Shown here piece after piece: positions 6,998-19,703 of a DNA stretch of 22,154 nucleotides (positions are counted from its first letter, which is position 1; every line of letters begins with the position of its first letter). Position numbers and translations under genes: made by a program. The DNA is from Candidatus Altimarinota bacterium (lineage in GTDB: Bacteria; Patescibacteriota; Gracilibacteria; BD1-5; UBA2023). The notes below the pieces were generated by a model. The model ran no database searches and had not been told where the DNA came from. It saw nothing but the letters and a program-made list of their open reading frames with translations. The DNA lies in the NCBI GenBank assembly GCA_003488655.1, contig DNKW01000066.1:910-23063 (forward strand). The letters are read 5' to 3'.

Positions 6998-9900
6998 CTA
7001 TTTTAAAACGTACTCCGCATGTATCTTATAGAGAATATTTGCAACGATATTCTGCTCTGAATCCTGAACTCTGAGGAGGATATACGAACCACTTGTTGCA
7101 TAAGAAAGCTCGTATTTTGTGTTCAAAATATAGATATCTCCCGATTTTGAGATACCGGCGATGGCCTTATGACTCGTATCGGTGATATATCCGCCACCCG
7201 AAAGATTCGGACTCGATAGGGTGTTTTTTACAAAAGAGAATCCAGTATTTGGGGAAACAAATACACCGGTTCCCATGATGGTGTCGAGATTCGCCACCTG
7301 TTCTATATGCGATACCGTGGAGATATTTATAGTCTCAGAGAATACCAAGTTATCGGTCGGAGAAAGTACCCGAATGCGCATTGGAGAATTTTCACTAGCC
7401 GGAATTACCGCTATATGAAACGAGGTATCTTCGAGAGCTATCTTTCCAGTTCGTTCATCTATCGTAGCGATATTTTGTCCGGATTGTGTAAGAACTATAC
7501 CGCTCGCTCCACTTATAGGAAGAGTGAATGTCCCATCGATTCTCGTTTTTGCCAAATCCGATGCGGTGGGCTCTATTCGAACAAGAACTCCGTTTCTGAG
7601 CCGAAATATATCAATAGGCTCGTCTCCGAGAATCTCACTCAAGTTTCCGGAAATCGTATTTTCGGAAAGAGAATGTATCTCCGGAACGGGAGGATATACG
7701 GTAATCGTCAGATCTTTTGAAGATATGTTTCCATTTCCATCCTGTGCGAAGAATCGGATTTTTTTCGTAAAGAGAGTGTTAAACGGCCCGATCTCAAAAT
7801 TCGAAAGAGTATTTCCTTTCTTGATTCCATACGTCGTAGCAGGATCAAGACTATCTGCATCATTCTTCATATCACCGTCTCCGTCCGTATCTTTCGTAAG
7901 ATCCGCGTCAATCCATACTTTATCCACTCCCGATATATCTTCCATAGAGGTTGCGAAGCTCAGTATCTGTTTCTGGTATACCGGTATTCGAATCACGTCT
8001 CCATAAGTAATAAGCGGCCCTTCCGTATCGGAATGTTTTTGAGGGGAGAGAAGATGGAGCGATACAGGAGTACTGCTTATGTTTTTTTCTATGGAATACA
8101 GTTTCGCATAATACCAATCATTTGGAGCTGGAAGCGATACTGTGTATTCCTCCGATTTTTTTCAAAGTGAATAATATTGGTAGGTTCCCGGCCCATCCAA
8201 ACGCATGGAACTTCCGTCATAGTAGGAGAATGAAACAAAACCGTTGTCTCCAATTTCCACTTTTGTTTCGGGTGGGATGGGTACGCCGTAGAGATCCCCT
8301 GCATTGAGGGTTTTTTGTTCTTGAGAATTCTTAAAGAGGTAGAGTTTCCCACTCTGTACCCAAATCTTGGTATTTGTCAGAAATTCATAATTGGTGTTTC
8401 GGGCAAAAGAAATGGTTTGCGTTTCTGTTTCCCCGTCACGGAGATATGCTATGGTTGCACCTCCGGCATCAGTATATACAGTGCGTCCTTCGGCGATAAT
8501 AATAGGATTTGTGCCATTTGTTTCCGGCGTCGCATATTGATAGGCATCCATAGTTACCGTCGCTTCTCATGATCCGCGACCAAAAGACAGAATATTCTGT
8601 CGTCAGACGAACCCTGTATGAGCAGTATCGAGAACCGTCTCGCTTGAAATTTCCGGTATCAGGTCTACCTTATGGATCATTGTTTTTGGATCGATAGAAA
8701 GAGGACTCTCCCCGGAATTGATTTTATCAAATCGATCGACGTAATCATAGTACTCGAATCGAAAGAGATTATCTCGAAAGGGGCTTGCCGGTCGGAAAGA
8801 GAAATCGATCTCACCCGAAGTGATAAATGTCTCTTCGAAATGATTCGGAGCCGAGAGGATTCTGGAAGAACCATTATCAGTTACGGTATATAAAAAATCT
8901 TGCGGAGAGAGTACTTTTGGCGAATCGGAAGAATGGCTCGTAGGTACATCATTGGAGAAATTCCGCTTCAAATAGAGGCTGTTGTTCATTCGGTAAATAA
9001 TATCATCGTCCCCGTCTTTATCCACATCGCTATATATGAGCTCTTCTTTCCCATCCACCGTATCGATATAGTTGAAAAGTCGAACCTGCTTGTTGTTCTT
9101 GTCCAGTATATAAATACCTTCGTATTGGTATGATGCTGCCGTTGTGGATGACGTTGTTGACTGCGAAGAAGAAGGAGTGGAAGTGCTCGGAGATGAGGAT
9201 GGTACGCTAGTATTGATGGCAAGGAGCTTCTCCATACTGTTTGCATAAGCAAGGGTATGGATAGAGTCATTTCTCTTCGTGTCACGGACAAAAGAAGTGA
9301 GATTCTCCTGAATTCCGGTTACAAGAGTATTTCCCATATCTTGAATCTCTGAAACCTCCTTATCTTTCCCGCCATTTTTAATATGGGAGAGGCTTGGTAA
9401 TATACGAGTATTGCCCATAAGAATTTTTTTCTTCAAATCATCTCCGAGTTCAGTATCGGTGGACAAGGCGCTGGCTTTTATATTCTCTCCTCCGACAAAG
9501 AGGAAGGCAGGAGTAGTTTCCTTGTTCATCGTACCGGTTCTAAGCATCGTATCAATCTCTGTCTTGAGTCGTATCGTCTCCATTTTCTCTCAGAGTATAT
9601 AGTCTTTGATAAGACTGAATTTCTCCGTATTTTCTTTCGTCAGCTCCTGTATGAATTTCGTCTCGCTCTCTCCCCCGTAATTGACCGCTTTCTGGAGAGT
9701 TTCGGCGATAGCGAGAGCCTTCGGATCATGGAGACCTCGAATCGCTTGGATATTTTCTGTCAATACTTCCTTCAGTCCCTGTACCGTCACCTCTTCTCTG
9801 GAGTGCTTCTCCATGTACTGATTGAGAGCAACGAAGCTATGGAGTATATCGAAAGAGAATTTCTGGAGAAGCACCGCCATTATTTCGTCTTTGGTCGCTT

Positions 9901-12900
9901 TTTTCTTCGGAACATACCCCTGTGGACCGAGATTCACATCAATGTTCTGCGGTAGAGCATCACGCAGATTTATATCCGGAATCGTAATGGCTCCGATATT
10001 GGAAAGATCATTGGTGAATTGATTGAGCGGATCAAGAGTCGCTTTCGACATAGCGACGATGAAATCTATATCAAATTCGAGATTCACATACGTGGTGACT
10101 TTTATCGCATCGATAAAAGAGAGTGAGAAATTCGGAAATTCCACATTCAAGAAATCAAGCCCCGGAATCGTTCCTTGTCGTTCGGTAATCTGGGCGATCT
10201 GATCACCTGCTCTCCATTCCGGCACAAACGGATTGATGCGCATAATACAGAGGATCTTCGCGACAATCTTAAATATATCCAACACCGCAGCAACACCTCC
10301 AAAGAGTTTCGGAATGGTTGGCGGTGGCGGAAGGTCGGGAAGTTTAATATTTGGAAGACTCGGAAGATCCGGAAGTTCCGGTAACTCCGGAAGTCGTGGA
10401 AGAATCGGAAGACTTGGAAGTCCGATACTCACAGTCGGAACATCGGGGAGATAAAGTCGTGGGAGACCGGGAAGTATCATCGGCACGAAGTTGAAATGGA
10501 ACTCCGGCATGAGTATACGAAGTCATCCGCGAATATTATGCAGATCGAGCCAAATGTCCGGCCATTTTGGGAACTGGATAATCGGAATCTGCGGAATAAT
10601 CGCAGAAATAAGTTTCATAACAAAATGCTTCAGATCGTATCGCTCATTACGACACACGCTACATTCTGCCTCATATCCGTAGAAAAGATCGACGATGAGT
10701 TGCCAAGATTTCAGTATGGCTTTGATCAAAATATAGAGCTCCACCCATGTACGGAAACGCTTTCCATTATCGGATAACCATCCACCCATCATCTCTTCGA
10801 TTGCCTCTATATTACAAAGAATCTGACTCGCATATCGCTCTTTCCATGTGAGGTATTTTTGAAGTTTTTCCGGAAATCGTTTATATTCCTCGATAATCTG
10901 GATATTTTCTTGAAGAGACCCTATGAGTCATTCGGTGTCGACGATGACTTTCCTGTCCGCTTCGCTCAGATTTTGGAGACGAGACCATTTGTCCTGCTTA
11001 TCCGCAAGTTCCGTTTTCCATTGTTTCTGGATCAATTTCGCATTGATGAGCCACTTATCCATCTCTTCAAACGAGAGCCAAGGTATTGCGATATCTATCA
11101 TCTCCGTTTGGAGCTTGATGAGCGGAAGATGCGACATAAATTCGTATGCCGCCTTGATTCCGGAAACATTCTTCCCGAGAGAATTAATCGTATCCTTATT
11201 GTCAGTGACAAGAGAATTGTATTGTCCTTGGGTTCATTGGAGCGTGCTATTGCCGAGATTGGAGTTCGAAAGCATCGATGCAGAATGATCCTTCCCGTCG
11301 GCCGATTTCCCTGCCGAGAACTTGTCAAATATCTCCCCATATCCGGAGATATCAAATCCATCAAAATCCGGAAGGATGATATAGAGAGTCGGAAGACTCG
11401 TGAGCTTATTCACCACCTCCTCGAGTTGTCGATTCGCCCAATCCATAAGGAAATCCGGAAAAGCCGATACCCGAGAATTTTTTATTTTAATAATATTTCC
11501 AAAATCAAAGTTTTTGAGAGCGGCGGTATCGAGGGATACTTCGAAATTCGATTCTCCTCCACCACCCATTCCGATACCGATAAGCGGTCCGGCGGAAAGG
11601 CTTGAGAGATTTCACTGTGCCATACTGGCACTAATCTCCGGAAGATGAGCGTTATCTCCGGCAATATAGGAAATAAGGTTTCTTCTGTCTTCCGGAAGAA
11701 GTGCACTATTTCCTCACTGTTTTATACAAGCATTCGCATTGACATACGAATTATTCGTATCCATTCCGAGACCGAGAGAACCGGCGTTTCCATCGGAACC
11801 ATCACTTTTACAACCGAGAAGTGGTTTCGCCGCAACGATACAATTCCCTCATGGGACGAGAGGAGAAATTCCTTGAGGAGGAATTCTTCCACTTACTGCC
11901 GGAACCACACCGAAACACGCTGCCATACCAATAGCACCAGTGATCGTTGGAGTAATATAGAGTCGGAAGAAATTAAACGGACTTGTTGCGCCAAGCCATC
12001 CGCCCGCATTGGGAAGATTGCTTCCACAGGTATTTTCATAACCAATGGGCGATAGCGGCCATACTGCCGGGATGGGAATACATCCCCATGGACCATAGAG
12101 CGGAACTCCCGTAAGTGCCGAAAATATGGGCAAGCCCGTACTCGGACTCAATTCTCCAAGCGGAAAACCAAATGCCGTGGGAGCGGATCCCGGAGCGAGA
12201 GGCGCCCAATTGAGCGGCAGAGACAAACAGGATCCTCCTCCAAATCCACATCCGAGTCATCGAACGATATCATCGATTCAGGAATTAATAGCTTCGATAT
12301 TTCCGGAGCTAAGCCCTCCTATCTCTATACTTCCATTGCTTGGATTATAGGAGACCACCCTTGATCCTTTCGCATCTCCACGATCCGGAATACTGTTATT
12401 GTTACCGTCCACATTATAGGCATTCATCTGGATGTCTGCATATGTTTTCATAAGCGATGTATCTCCTTTTCCGCTTTTTATAAGCTCGTCAATATAATCG
12501 GGAATACCGTTTTTATCGAGATCGATAGCATTTTTTGCGAGCGAATCAGGGAGTACGGAATTGTCTATAAAATTCTTGCTTCCTTTTTCATAACTCCGAG
12601 CGTACGGTTCTACAGATCGCCACATCATAAGAGTTCCTCCGCATATATTATCGGGAGAAAGACTAATATCGCCATATATATCATCCCCGACTTCCCCTTT
12701 CTCGAGAAGTCCCACTGCCATTGTGCCGAATACTGTAGGAGTGGCCGTTACGAGATACTGTATCCTGAGAACTTCTCCCGGAGCGATGCTCGAAAAATCG
12801 AATCCGTAATCGAAATCCCCGGTTGTCAGGTATTTGAGAGAGTGTTGCTCTTCAGTACCTCCATTTCTCACAACCGTATATATCCCGGATTGATCTTCCA

Positions 12901-15900
12901 GGAAAATTTTACGATCATTGGAATCGAGATATACCGCATCCCTAAAAGATTTAGAAGAAGTATTGGTAAGCGTTATTTCCACCCGTATTTTATCGCCTGT
13001 CTGCATGGTATCCCTCGTTTCACTCGTCATAATTCTGTACGATTTCTCGACTTTTAATCCCTTTCCTTCGGCAAGAGGAGAACGGATAAAAATCCTTTCA
13101 TTCCCTCTGTTCGAAGTATACAGGGCACTGAAATCAGTATTTCCAGAACCGGCAATACGGGCTGTTTCTGTTATCATCTGGGATATATCCGCTGTCAATT
13201 GGGTATTATTCGCATTATTTACGACATTCGTACCGACGCTCGCTCCAATTGCCGTATTCGCATGAGCAAGCGCGGAGTTATTTGTATTGTTGTCGGAGAG
13301 ATAATTATATCCGTAATAGATGATATTGTTGATCATTCCCTCGTTTACAGCTCCTGCGGAACTATCGGCATTAAGTGCATTTCCGGATGCATTCGGAAGC
13401 ACTAATCCGGTATATGAAAATGCTCCTCCGTCATTTCGTACCACTGTTGATAATCGCAGTCCCAAACCGCTTTCTATAAGGTGTTTCGTAAAAAAGCGCT
13501 CCATTTTCCCTGCTATTTCCGCCTGAGTTCCGTAGAGTATATTTATCTCTCCGCTATCGTCAAGCGTCACGATATCGGACTTTCCATCGCTGTCCATATC
13601 AAATACTTCCAGTTGCTGGATATATCCGCGAATATCCTCCGCGGATCCGGAACCGTTTACAATGACAGGAGAAATGCGCGTAAGTTTTCCGAGAGTGTTG
13701 TCCAAGACGATGAGTTTTCATTTCGCATCCGTGAGAACGATATCATCGTACCCGTCACCGAAAAAGTTTCCCACTCATTTTCGTCACTTTCCCCCATCCG
13801 AAACATAGGCGAGATATCCCATATCTTTGAAAGATCCCGAATAGTTCATGAGAAGCTGAATCTTCCCGCTTTCGTAGAAAATCACCATATCCGGTACCCC
13901 GTCTCCATTTATATCGATTTTTTTATACGATTCTATCTGTTCCCCGTTTCCCACAGAAATCTGGGTTCCGATGGTTTGGTCAAAATTGCTCGTCGTCGAA
14001 ACTCTCGGGAGGTGTGAAACCGCATCACCGAGAGTAATAGTCGAGAAGGTTTGGTAAAACTTTGTGGCATTACCGACACTGGTTCCTGCAGCCGCTTCCA
14101 GAAGCATCCGGTTCGTCCCTTCCCATCCGATACCGGTTTTTTTCGGATAATTCTCCAGACCGTCTGCACCGGATTTTGCGACATAAGCAACGTCGAGTGC
14201 ACCTATCTCGCCGGTGGTGCTGTCTTTGAAAGCAAACATAATCCCTTCTGACCCTTTCGATGAAACCCCAAGATGCGTCTTATGGGAAACGTATCTATTG
14301 GAGAGTGTTTCAAATACGAGGGAGTTTTTGTGTAATTGAAGGGTTGTATCCAGTCCGGAAGAAGAAGCCGTTTCTACGGAATCACTCGCAAATCTGATAC
14401 CCAGATACCCTATCTGGGCTCCGTTCGAAACTATGCGGATACCGAGAAGATTGGAGCTTCCTTTATCATCGAGTTCCAATTCTATGCCCGGATATTTCTC
14501 CATCTTTCCGTTCGGATTTATCCGAAGGAGCGGTATGTCATTCGAAGAATAGAGTGCGATTCATCCGTTTTCTCCTACGCTCGTATTTCCATTAAATCCC
14601 TTCATGAAGACAGTGGTCTGCGGAGCGATTTCACAATTCGAGATATCATTCCCGGAACCCGTACAAGGAAGATACTTTGTAACGCTCGGATCAATATTGA
14701 GCCAAGCACGAGCAATATATTCCTTACGATACGAGTCATAGAAAGCGATGTAGCTCTTTGATCCGTTATCCACAAGGGTTGTTTGCAGAGATTGCGTGTC
14801 ATCCACTCTTTGTATGTATGAATACTTTCCTGCCGGAGTAAACCCAAAGAGATCTTGCTCTTTCCAGGGATTATTGAGAAGGGTAGTAACGGCCAGGGAC
14901 TTAGAATCATGATTGAAGAGTATCTCGCCCCCGAGGTATCCACCGACCGTCACATCTCCATATTCTCCTCCGAGAAGAACACTGTATTGAGCATCGTACC
15001 GCATGGTATCAAGCTTCGATTTGTTGAAAAGATAATAGGTATCGAGCGTGGTAACATTCTCCGAAATCCCCGTTATAGTGAGTGTCTTGTTGGATTTATC
15101 CGTAACGGTAAAGCTGTTCGATTCAAGTCCCGGACTCACGGTTCCTATAATATACGCCTTCCCCGGAAGAGCGGTAGCTCCTATGTCGAAATCGAGGGTA
15201 CCGTCGGAGAATGTATGTTGCGCTGTCGATATGCTCGCGTATTTTTGGGATTCTTCCGGGATACGAAGAGTCAGATTGTACCCCGTTGCGGTATAGGCGA
15301 TATTTCCATACCGGTCGTAGAGTGTGGCTCGAGTATTGTTCAAATTAGACTCTCTTGCTTCCATGCGATCGTCTTTTTTCACAAAAGCGAAGCTCATAGG
15401 AACATCCGGAAGAATGGTAACCACATTTCCTTCTACGACGCTGACTCCAGGAATCTGCGATAGGATGCGGAGATTTTTTTCTGCAACATATCCGGGAATA
15501 AGGAAGACATCCGTTTCGGAAATCCCCTGGGCAATGCGTACGAATGGGGTATTCAGTGTTCCGGAAAGCTTTGGAAAATCCAGGGATAGTATTCCATTGT
15601 ACCCGTTCAATACCTGATTGTTTTTATCCAACACTCTGATATGTACGGCATGTTTTTCTTTTCCAGCAACTATATGTTCCCTGTCTGCCACTTCTATGGA
15701 AACTTTCGCGAAGTCTATGGAGCGAAGGAGTACCGAATCAGAAGAGATATTGGCTCTATCGAGACGGAACGAGAGATCCATAGCATCGCTCGTTTGAACA
15801 TTGGTTACATCAAAACTCGCATATCACTCTATGACATTCTTGGACAGAGTGCTTCCAAGTTTTTTTCCGTCCGAATCCACAAATTCCGCTCCTCATGATA

Positions 15901-18900
15901 TGGATCCGGTGAGTTTGTATACTTCTCCCTGTGCAAGATTTCCGAAAGCATCGAGAACACGCACCAGAACGGTTGTTTTTTGTCCGACGACAAAAGTGTT
16001 GGAAGAAGGGGTCACTTCTATCTTTGTCGGCAGAGCTGGAAGTACTGTGACGGTCGTAAATCCTTTAATCCCCTTCTGGTCGATGAATTCGAAACGATAT
16101 ACTCCCGACTTCTCCAAAAGCGATGCGTCACGGAAGAGATAGGTATTCCCGGAAACATTGATAGGCCCGCGCACGAGAGTGTTGTCGATATCGTCATAGA
16201 CGCTCAGTGTATAGGGAAGATTTTCGGAGAGTACTATCCCGTCTCTATTTATCTTTTTAAGATTAAAGAGAACACCATTGGAGTTTCCTGCTTCGATAAC
16301 GGAACTAAAAGCAAACGGAAGTTCCTGATTCTTTGTCTTGCTCTGAACAGAGATGCGCTCGGAACGCACGGAGATAGTTACTGGAGCCGATCTCTTATCG
16401 ACGATAATCTTTCCGTAACGATCTTTCGTGAGGATACGTACATCGAATACCCCATCAACATCGTCGTATTTTGTAGAGAAATTATAGCTCGCAAGACCGT
16501 TTTGCGCCCGAATTTCCATCGGTCTGAAATTAATATACGGAGTGATATTGCCAATGTCCGCGATCGATCCGGTCCCATTTCGGTCGTATACTACTCTGGA
16601 AACAGGATTTTGTCCCGAGGACAATACAGTGAGCTTCTTTATATCAAATGACACCACATTAAAACTGTCGATGTTGATAATCTTCCCGTCTTTCCTCAGC
16701 TCCGCTTCGAGGGGCACGCTTTCTCCGTATCCGAAAACTTTCTCTGTGTTTCGGAGCCTCAGCTCTCCGGAGAGAGTCCCGATAAGTTCATATCCGTCAA
16801 GTACTCCGTTTCCATTCGCATCCAGAGCATTTGCAGGAGTCGCAAAAGTAGAGGAAATACTTTGTGAATTCCCTGTTTTATTATTGGATCCCCCGCAACT
16901 TCCCGCACTGATGGTCGGGGGGAGAATGGTTCCAAGCCAACAAAATATCGCCGGCAACCATTCCCAAAGAGGAACTCCTTCCGGTGGCCCGCATGCAAAT
17001 TGCGGAGTATTGCCAACATTGACGATATTCGTTCCATCGATAAGTCCATGGTAATTATTGACCTGATCCAGAATATTGGATACCTCTGCCGAGGGAGGAG
17101 ACTTAGCATCCGGATCGACTTTAAGATACATATTCTTCGCGTCCCCGGGTGCTCCGAGATAGGCAATCTCATAATCATTTTTTGTATCGTTGGCACTGAT
17201 TTTCCGCTCCCCGTCGATATTGAGGCTGCGCTCTAAAGTATTCGAATACTTGAGGGTGGCATTTTTCATGTTATTCCAAATCACCGATTCTATAATCGCA
17301 TTCAGCGCTTTTTCATCGGCAGAGAGAATCCGATAGAGATCGATGGTACCCCCGAGAGATTGAATCTCTGCGGTTTTTGCATCCAAAATACTCTTAATCT
17401 TATTGGTTGCTCCCGAATAGCTCAGTTCGGTTGCATCAAGCGTTATGCGGAAAAAATTCGGATAGACTATTTTTTTGTAGGCGGAGTTTTTGTCGAGATA
17501 ATCCACATATCTCTCCCGATCGGATGCGAGGGAGGGTGTTACCATTTCTCAGAGCTCTATACCATACTCCTCATCGGTAGGAGACTTGTGCTCCATAATG
17601 CTCGAACCCGTGAGCGTTTTGAAACTATATACTTTTATTTTGTTGATAAATTCACAAGTATCATCGGTAACTTCCCGCACTGTCGCACCGTCAAGTTCGA
17701 GTTTTGAAGTGGTACAGCTTTCCGAAGGAAGATTATTGAGGTACGTCGAATAATCGGAAATGGGCGTGGCGAGAATCTCGTGTTCGGTGATACAACTGAA
17801 ACGCTCTCCCTGTGTTTCCTGTGGCCAACCCGTCTGAGTCCCGTCTTCATCGTTCCCGATAATATACGGTTGAAGAAGCATATTGCTCTCCAGACAGTCG
17901 AGAGGAGTCGCTATATGAAGGACGGAACCGGAACCGAGTTCTCGGGAACCTGCTATATCATAAATCGGTTTTACAAAGTCTTTGTATGCATGAGATTTTA
18001 GGACAATTTCGCCACTCTGTGCCTTATTTACATCAAAATTCAATGGGGAATTTCCTCACCAATAGGAGCGAGTTTCGGCGGTGGAGGTGCGAAAACATGC
18101 GGCATTTGGAAGATCTGCTTGCAAGAAGTTCGCATCGAGTTCCGCATTTTTTATGTTATATCCTCGGTTCGACTCAACCGCAAGAGTACTCCCCCGAACG
18201 ATGGTACATTGTTTCATATCGGTAATCAAACTGGCATCCTGCCCAAAAAAGTAATTTTTGTACACCTTCATGGTGGATTTCGTCCGAAAACTCGGGGCAG
18301 ACAATGTTCCCCCGGTTGTTCCCGCGGAAGATATGGGAGTACGGGTGCGGGTGGTGGTTTTATAAGATGTGGCGATCTTTACTCTCTCTGCGAGTGAGTT
18401 TTTGAGAAGAGCGTCTATCACTCATTCGAGGGCGGTATTCCCGTCTTTCAGAGTAGTTCTCATAAAAAGGTCTTTCTTTGCAATCACCACCGGAGCGCTA
18501 TCCGCGCGCACATTGTTCGCATCGCCGTATCGACCGGCATTGTATATATACCGGAGAACATCCCCCATATACTTCGCATTAAAAATCTCGAAAAACTGTT
18601 TCGCTGATTTTTCTACGATATCCTTGGTCGTGATGTCCGGAGCCTTGGAGATATCGAGAAGGGAACCAGAATACGCCTCAAGAATGGACTTGATAGCAGG
18701 ATCCGTTACCGATGCACTGTTCAAACTATAAAAACCCTGCGAGGCATTATAGAGCTTCTTGGCAAGGTATTTATTGAAACGATTGTAGGCGATATCTTCT
18801 ATGTTCTCCAGATAGAGATTGTAGGACTTCCACATCTCGGGACTACTCGTTTCCTGATCATGAAAAGCATCCATATAAAACACTCGCGGTTCGGTCGGAG

Positions 18901-19522
18901 TGTTTTCAGGGGAGAAAAGCCCCTGTTTATTGTAAAAATCGTGCGTCTTATTGAAGAAAGCGACGAGCTCGGTATTGTTTTTGGTTATGTCGCCCGTATT
19001 GGGTCGGATTACCGAGTGCCATATCTCCGGCTTCTCATCAGTTAGGATTTTGTCCGTATATTCATAGCTGTTTTTGATTTGGTCATACACGAAACTCTTA
19101 TTATCGAAATCCACATACGGATATACGCTCATAAACGCCTTTTCATCCTTGTGAACTACCGGGAGTGGCACTTCCCCGATGAGGACGGTTCCGACCAATC
19201 GGGAAAGCCCTTCACCATCCCCCTCGTAAAAAAGCTTCTCATTGACAGATGCGATAGAAAAAGGATTGGCGGTTTTCTGAACCGGAAATATGACGACCCG
19301 GGTGTTCGGGAGATATGCCTGCACGTCTTGCGCATACTGCAAGATTCTGGATTTCACCGCACCGGCATATATGTCATCGTCCACGATAAAAGACACGATA
19401 TCCGCATTCACCTTGGCTTCCGCTTGTGTAGTATTGAGCATCGGAACCTCGAAAGTCTGGAGGAAAAGGAGAGAGAAAATCAAAAAGGAGGAGAGCCATT
19501 TTTGGATTCGTGAATAGTTCAT
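6998..19522 (-). CDS. Giant secreted multidomain surface protein (4,174 aa, 21 in-frame TGA)
   Basis: One open frame runs from ATG 19520-19522 to TAG 6998-7000 with no TAA/TAG; I read every junction. The 21 TGA codons are Gly at residues 367, 489, 658, 1210, 1233, 1654, 1913, 1916, 1935, 2415, 2422, 2558, 2603, 2637, 2763, 2865, 3000, 3311, 3640, 3652 and 3787. Signal peptide at about 1-36 (hydrophobic 'FLIFSLLFL'). An alpha/beta domain follows, with 'TRVVIFPV' and 'GTVLIGEVPLPVV' (74-123), faintly caspase/gingipain-like. Then: cysteine-containing hydrophobic segment 844-876; Ig/invasin-like domains about 900-1640 ('VRVLDAFGN' near 1187); FG-GAP-like repeats about 1868-1998; cysteine-rich segment 2422-2590; helical region 2640-3000 with 'CSVC'; Leu-Pro rod 3005-3076; Ser/Thr linker about 3440-3465; DxDxDG sites near 3500 and 3870. 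No LPXTG or C-terminal anchor helix. Leads an operon with tsaB. Probable adhesin or structural surface protein; the function is inference. Confidence 0.9.
10310..10475 (-). repeat. Degenerate tandem repeat encoding a Leu-Pro-x rod
   Basis: Inside the giant gene, a degenerate short repeat based on GGAAGnnnnG (plus strand) encodes Leu-Pro units spaced mostly three residues apart, such as 'LPRLPELPELPDLPSLP', flanked by 'LPGLPRLYLPDVP' and 'LPDLPPPPTIPKLF'. Regular Pro at every third residue favours an extended polyproline-like rod, probably a stiff spacer between the helical region and the following domains. Such repeats are prone to length change and misassembly. Confidence 0.7.
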
Positions 19523-19561
19523 AGATTTAGGAGAGTTTTGATTCTAGAGTAATTCCTTTGC

Positions 19562-19589
19562 ATAGTATCATATTTAAGGATTTTTGCAA
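19562..19589 (-). promoter_or_regulatory. Putative promoter of the giant gene operon
   Basis: On the minus strand TTGCAA (19584-19589) and TACTAT (19562-19567) are 16 bp apart, each a 4/6 consensus match, with an upstream TGA giving an extended -10 (TGaTACTAT). The -10 is about 40 nt before the ATG. It lies in the 181-bp divergent spacer 19523-19703, which holds no gene. Confidence 0.4.
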
Positions 19590-19641
19590 AACATTTTGGG
19601 GAGAAAAAGAGAAGAGAAACACTATTGCGCATTTATAAAAT

Positions 19642-19669
19642 TTGACTTTGTAAAAAATATTATTATACA
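19642..19669 (+). promoter_or_regulatory. Putative promoter of the unknown gene at 19704
   Basis: TTGACT (19642-19647) and TATACA (19664-19669) are separated by 16 bp, 5/6 and 4/6 consensus matches, with the -10 ending 34 nt before ATG 19704. It faces away from the giant-gene promoter, so the two genes share a divergent control region. Confidence 0.5.
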
Positions 19670-19703
19670 CACATACGTTAACTTTATTATCCCCCCGTTT
19701 TTT

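Noticed and set aside
10859-11605. 248-residue plus-strand ORF inside the giant gene
   Set aside because: It is antisense to a frame with signal peptide and domain structure, has no family resemblance, and is a shadow of the Arg/Ser-poor minus frame.
15980-16651. 223-residue plus-strand ORF
   Set aside because: Antisense shadow of the Ig-like region of the giant protein; composition not protein-like.
6998-19522. A cluster of 15 or more separate hypothetical genes or a decayed pseudogene
   Set aside because: All breaks are TGA in one constant frame over 12.5 kb, with no TAA, TAG or frameshift; decay would produce all three stops and frame changes.
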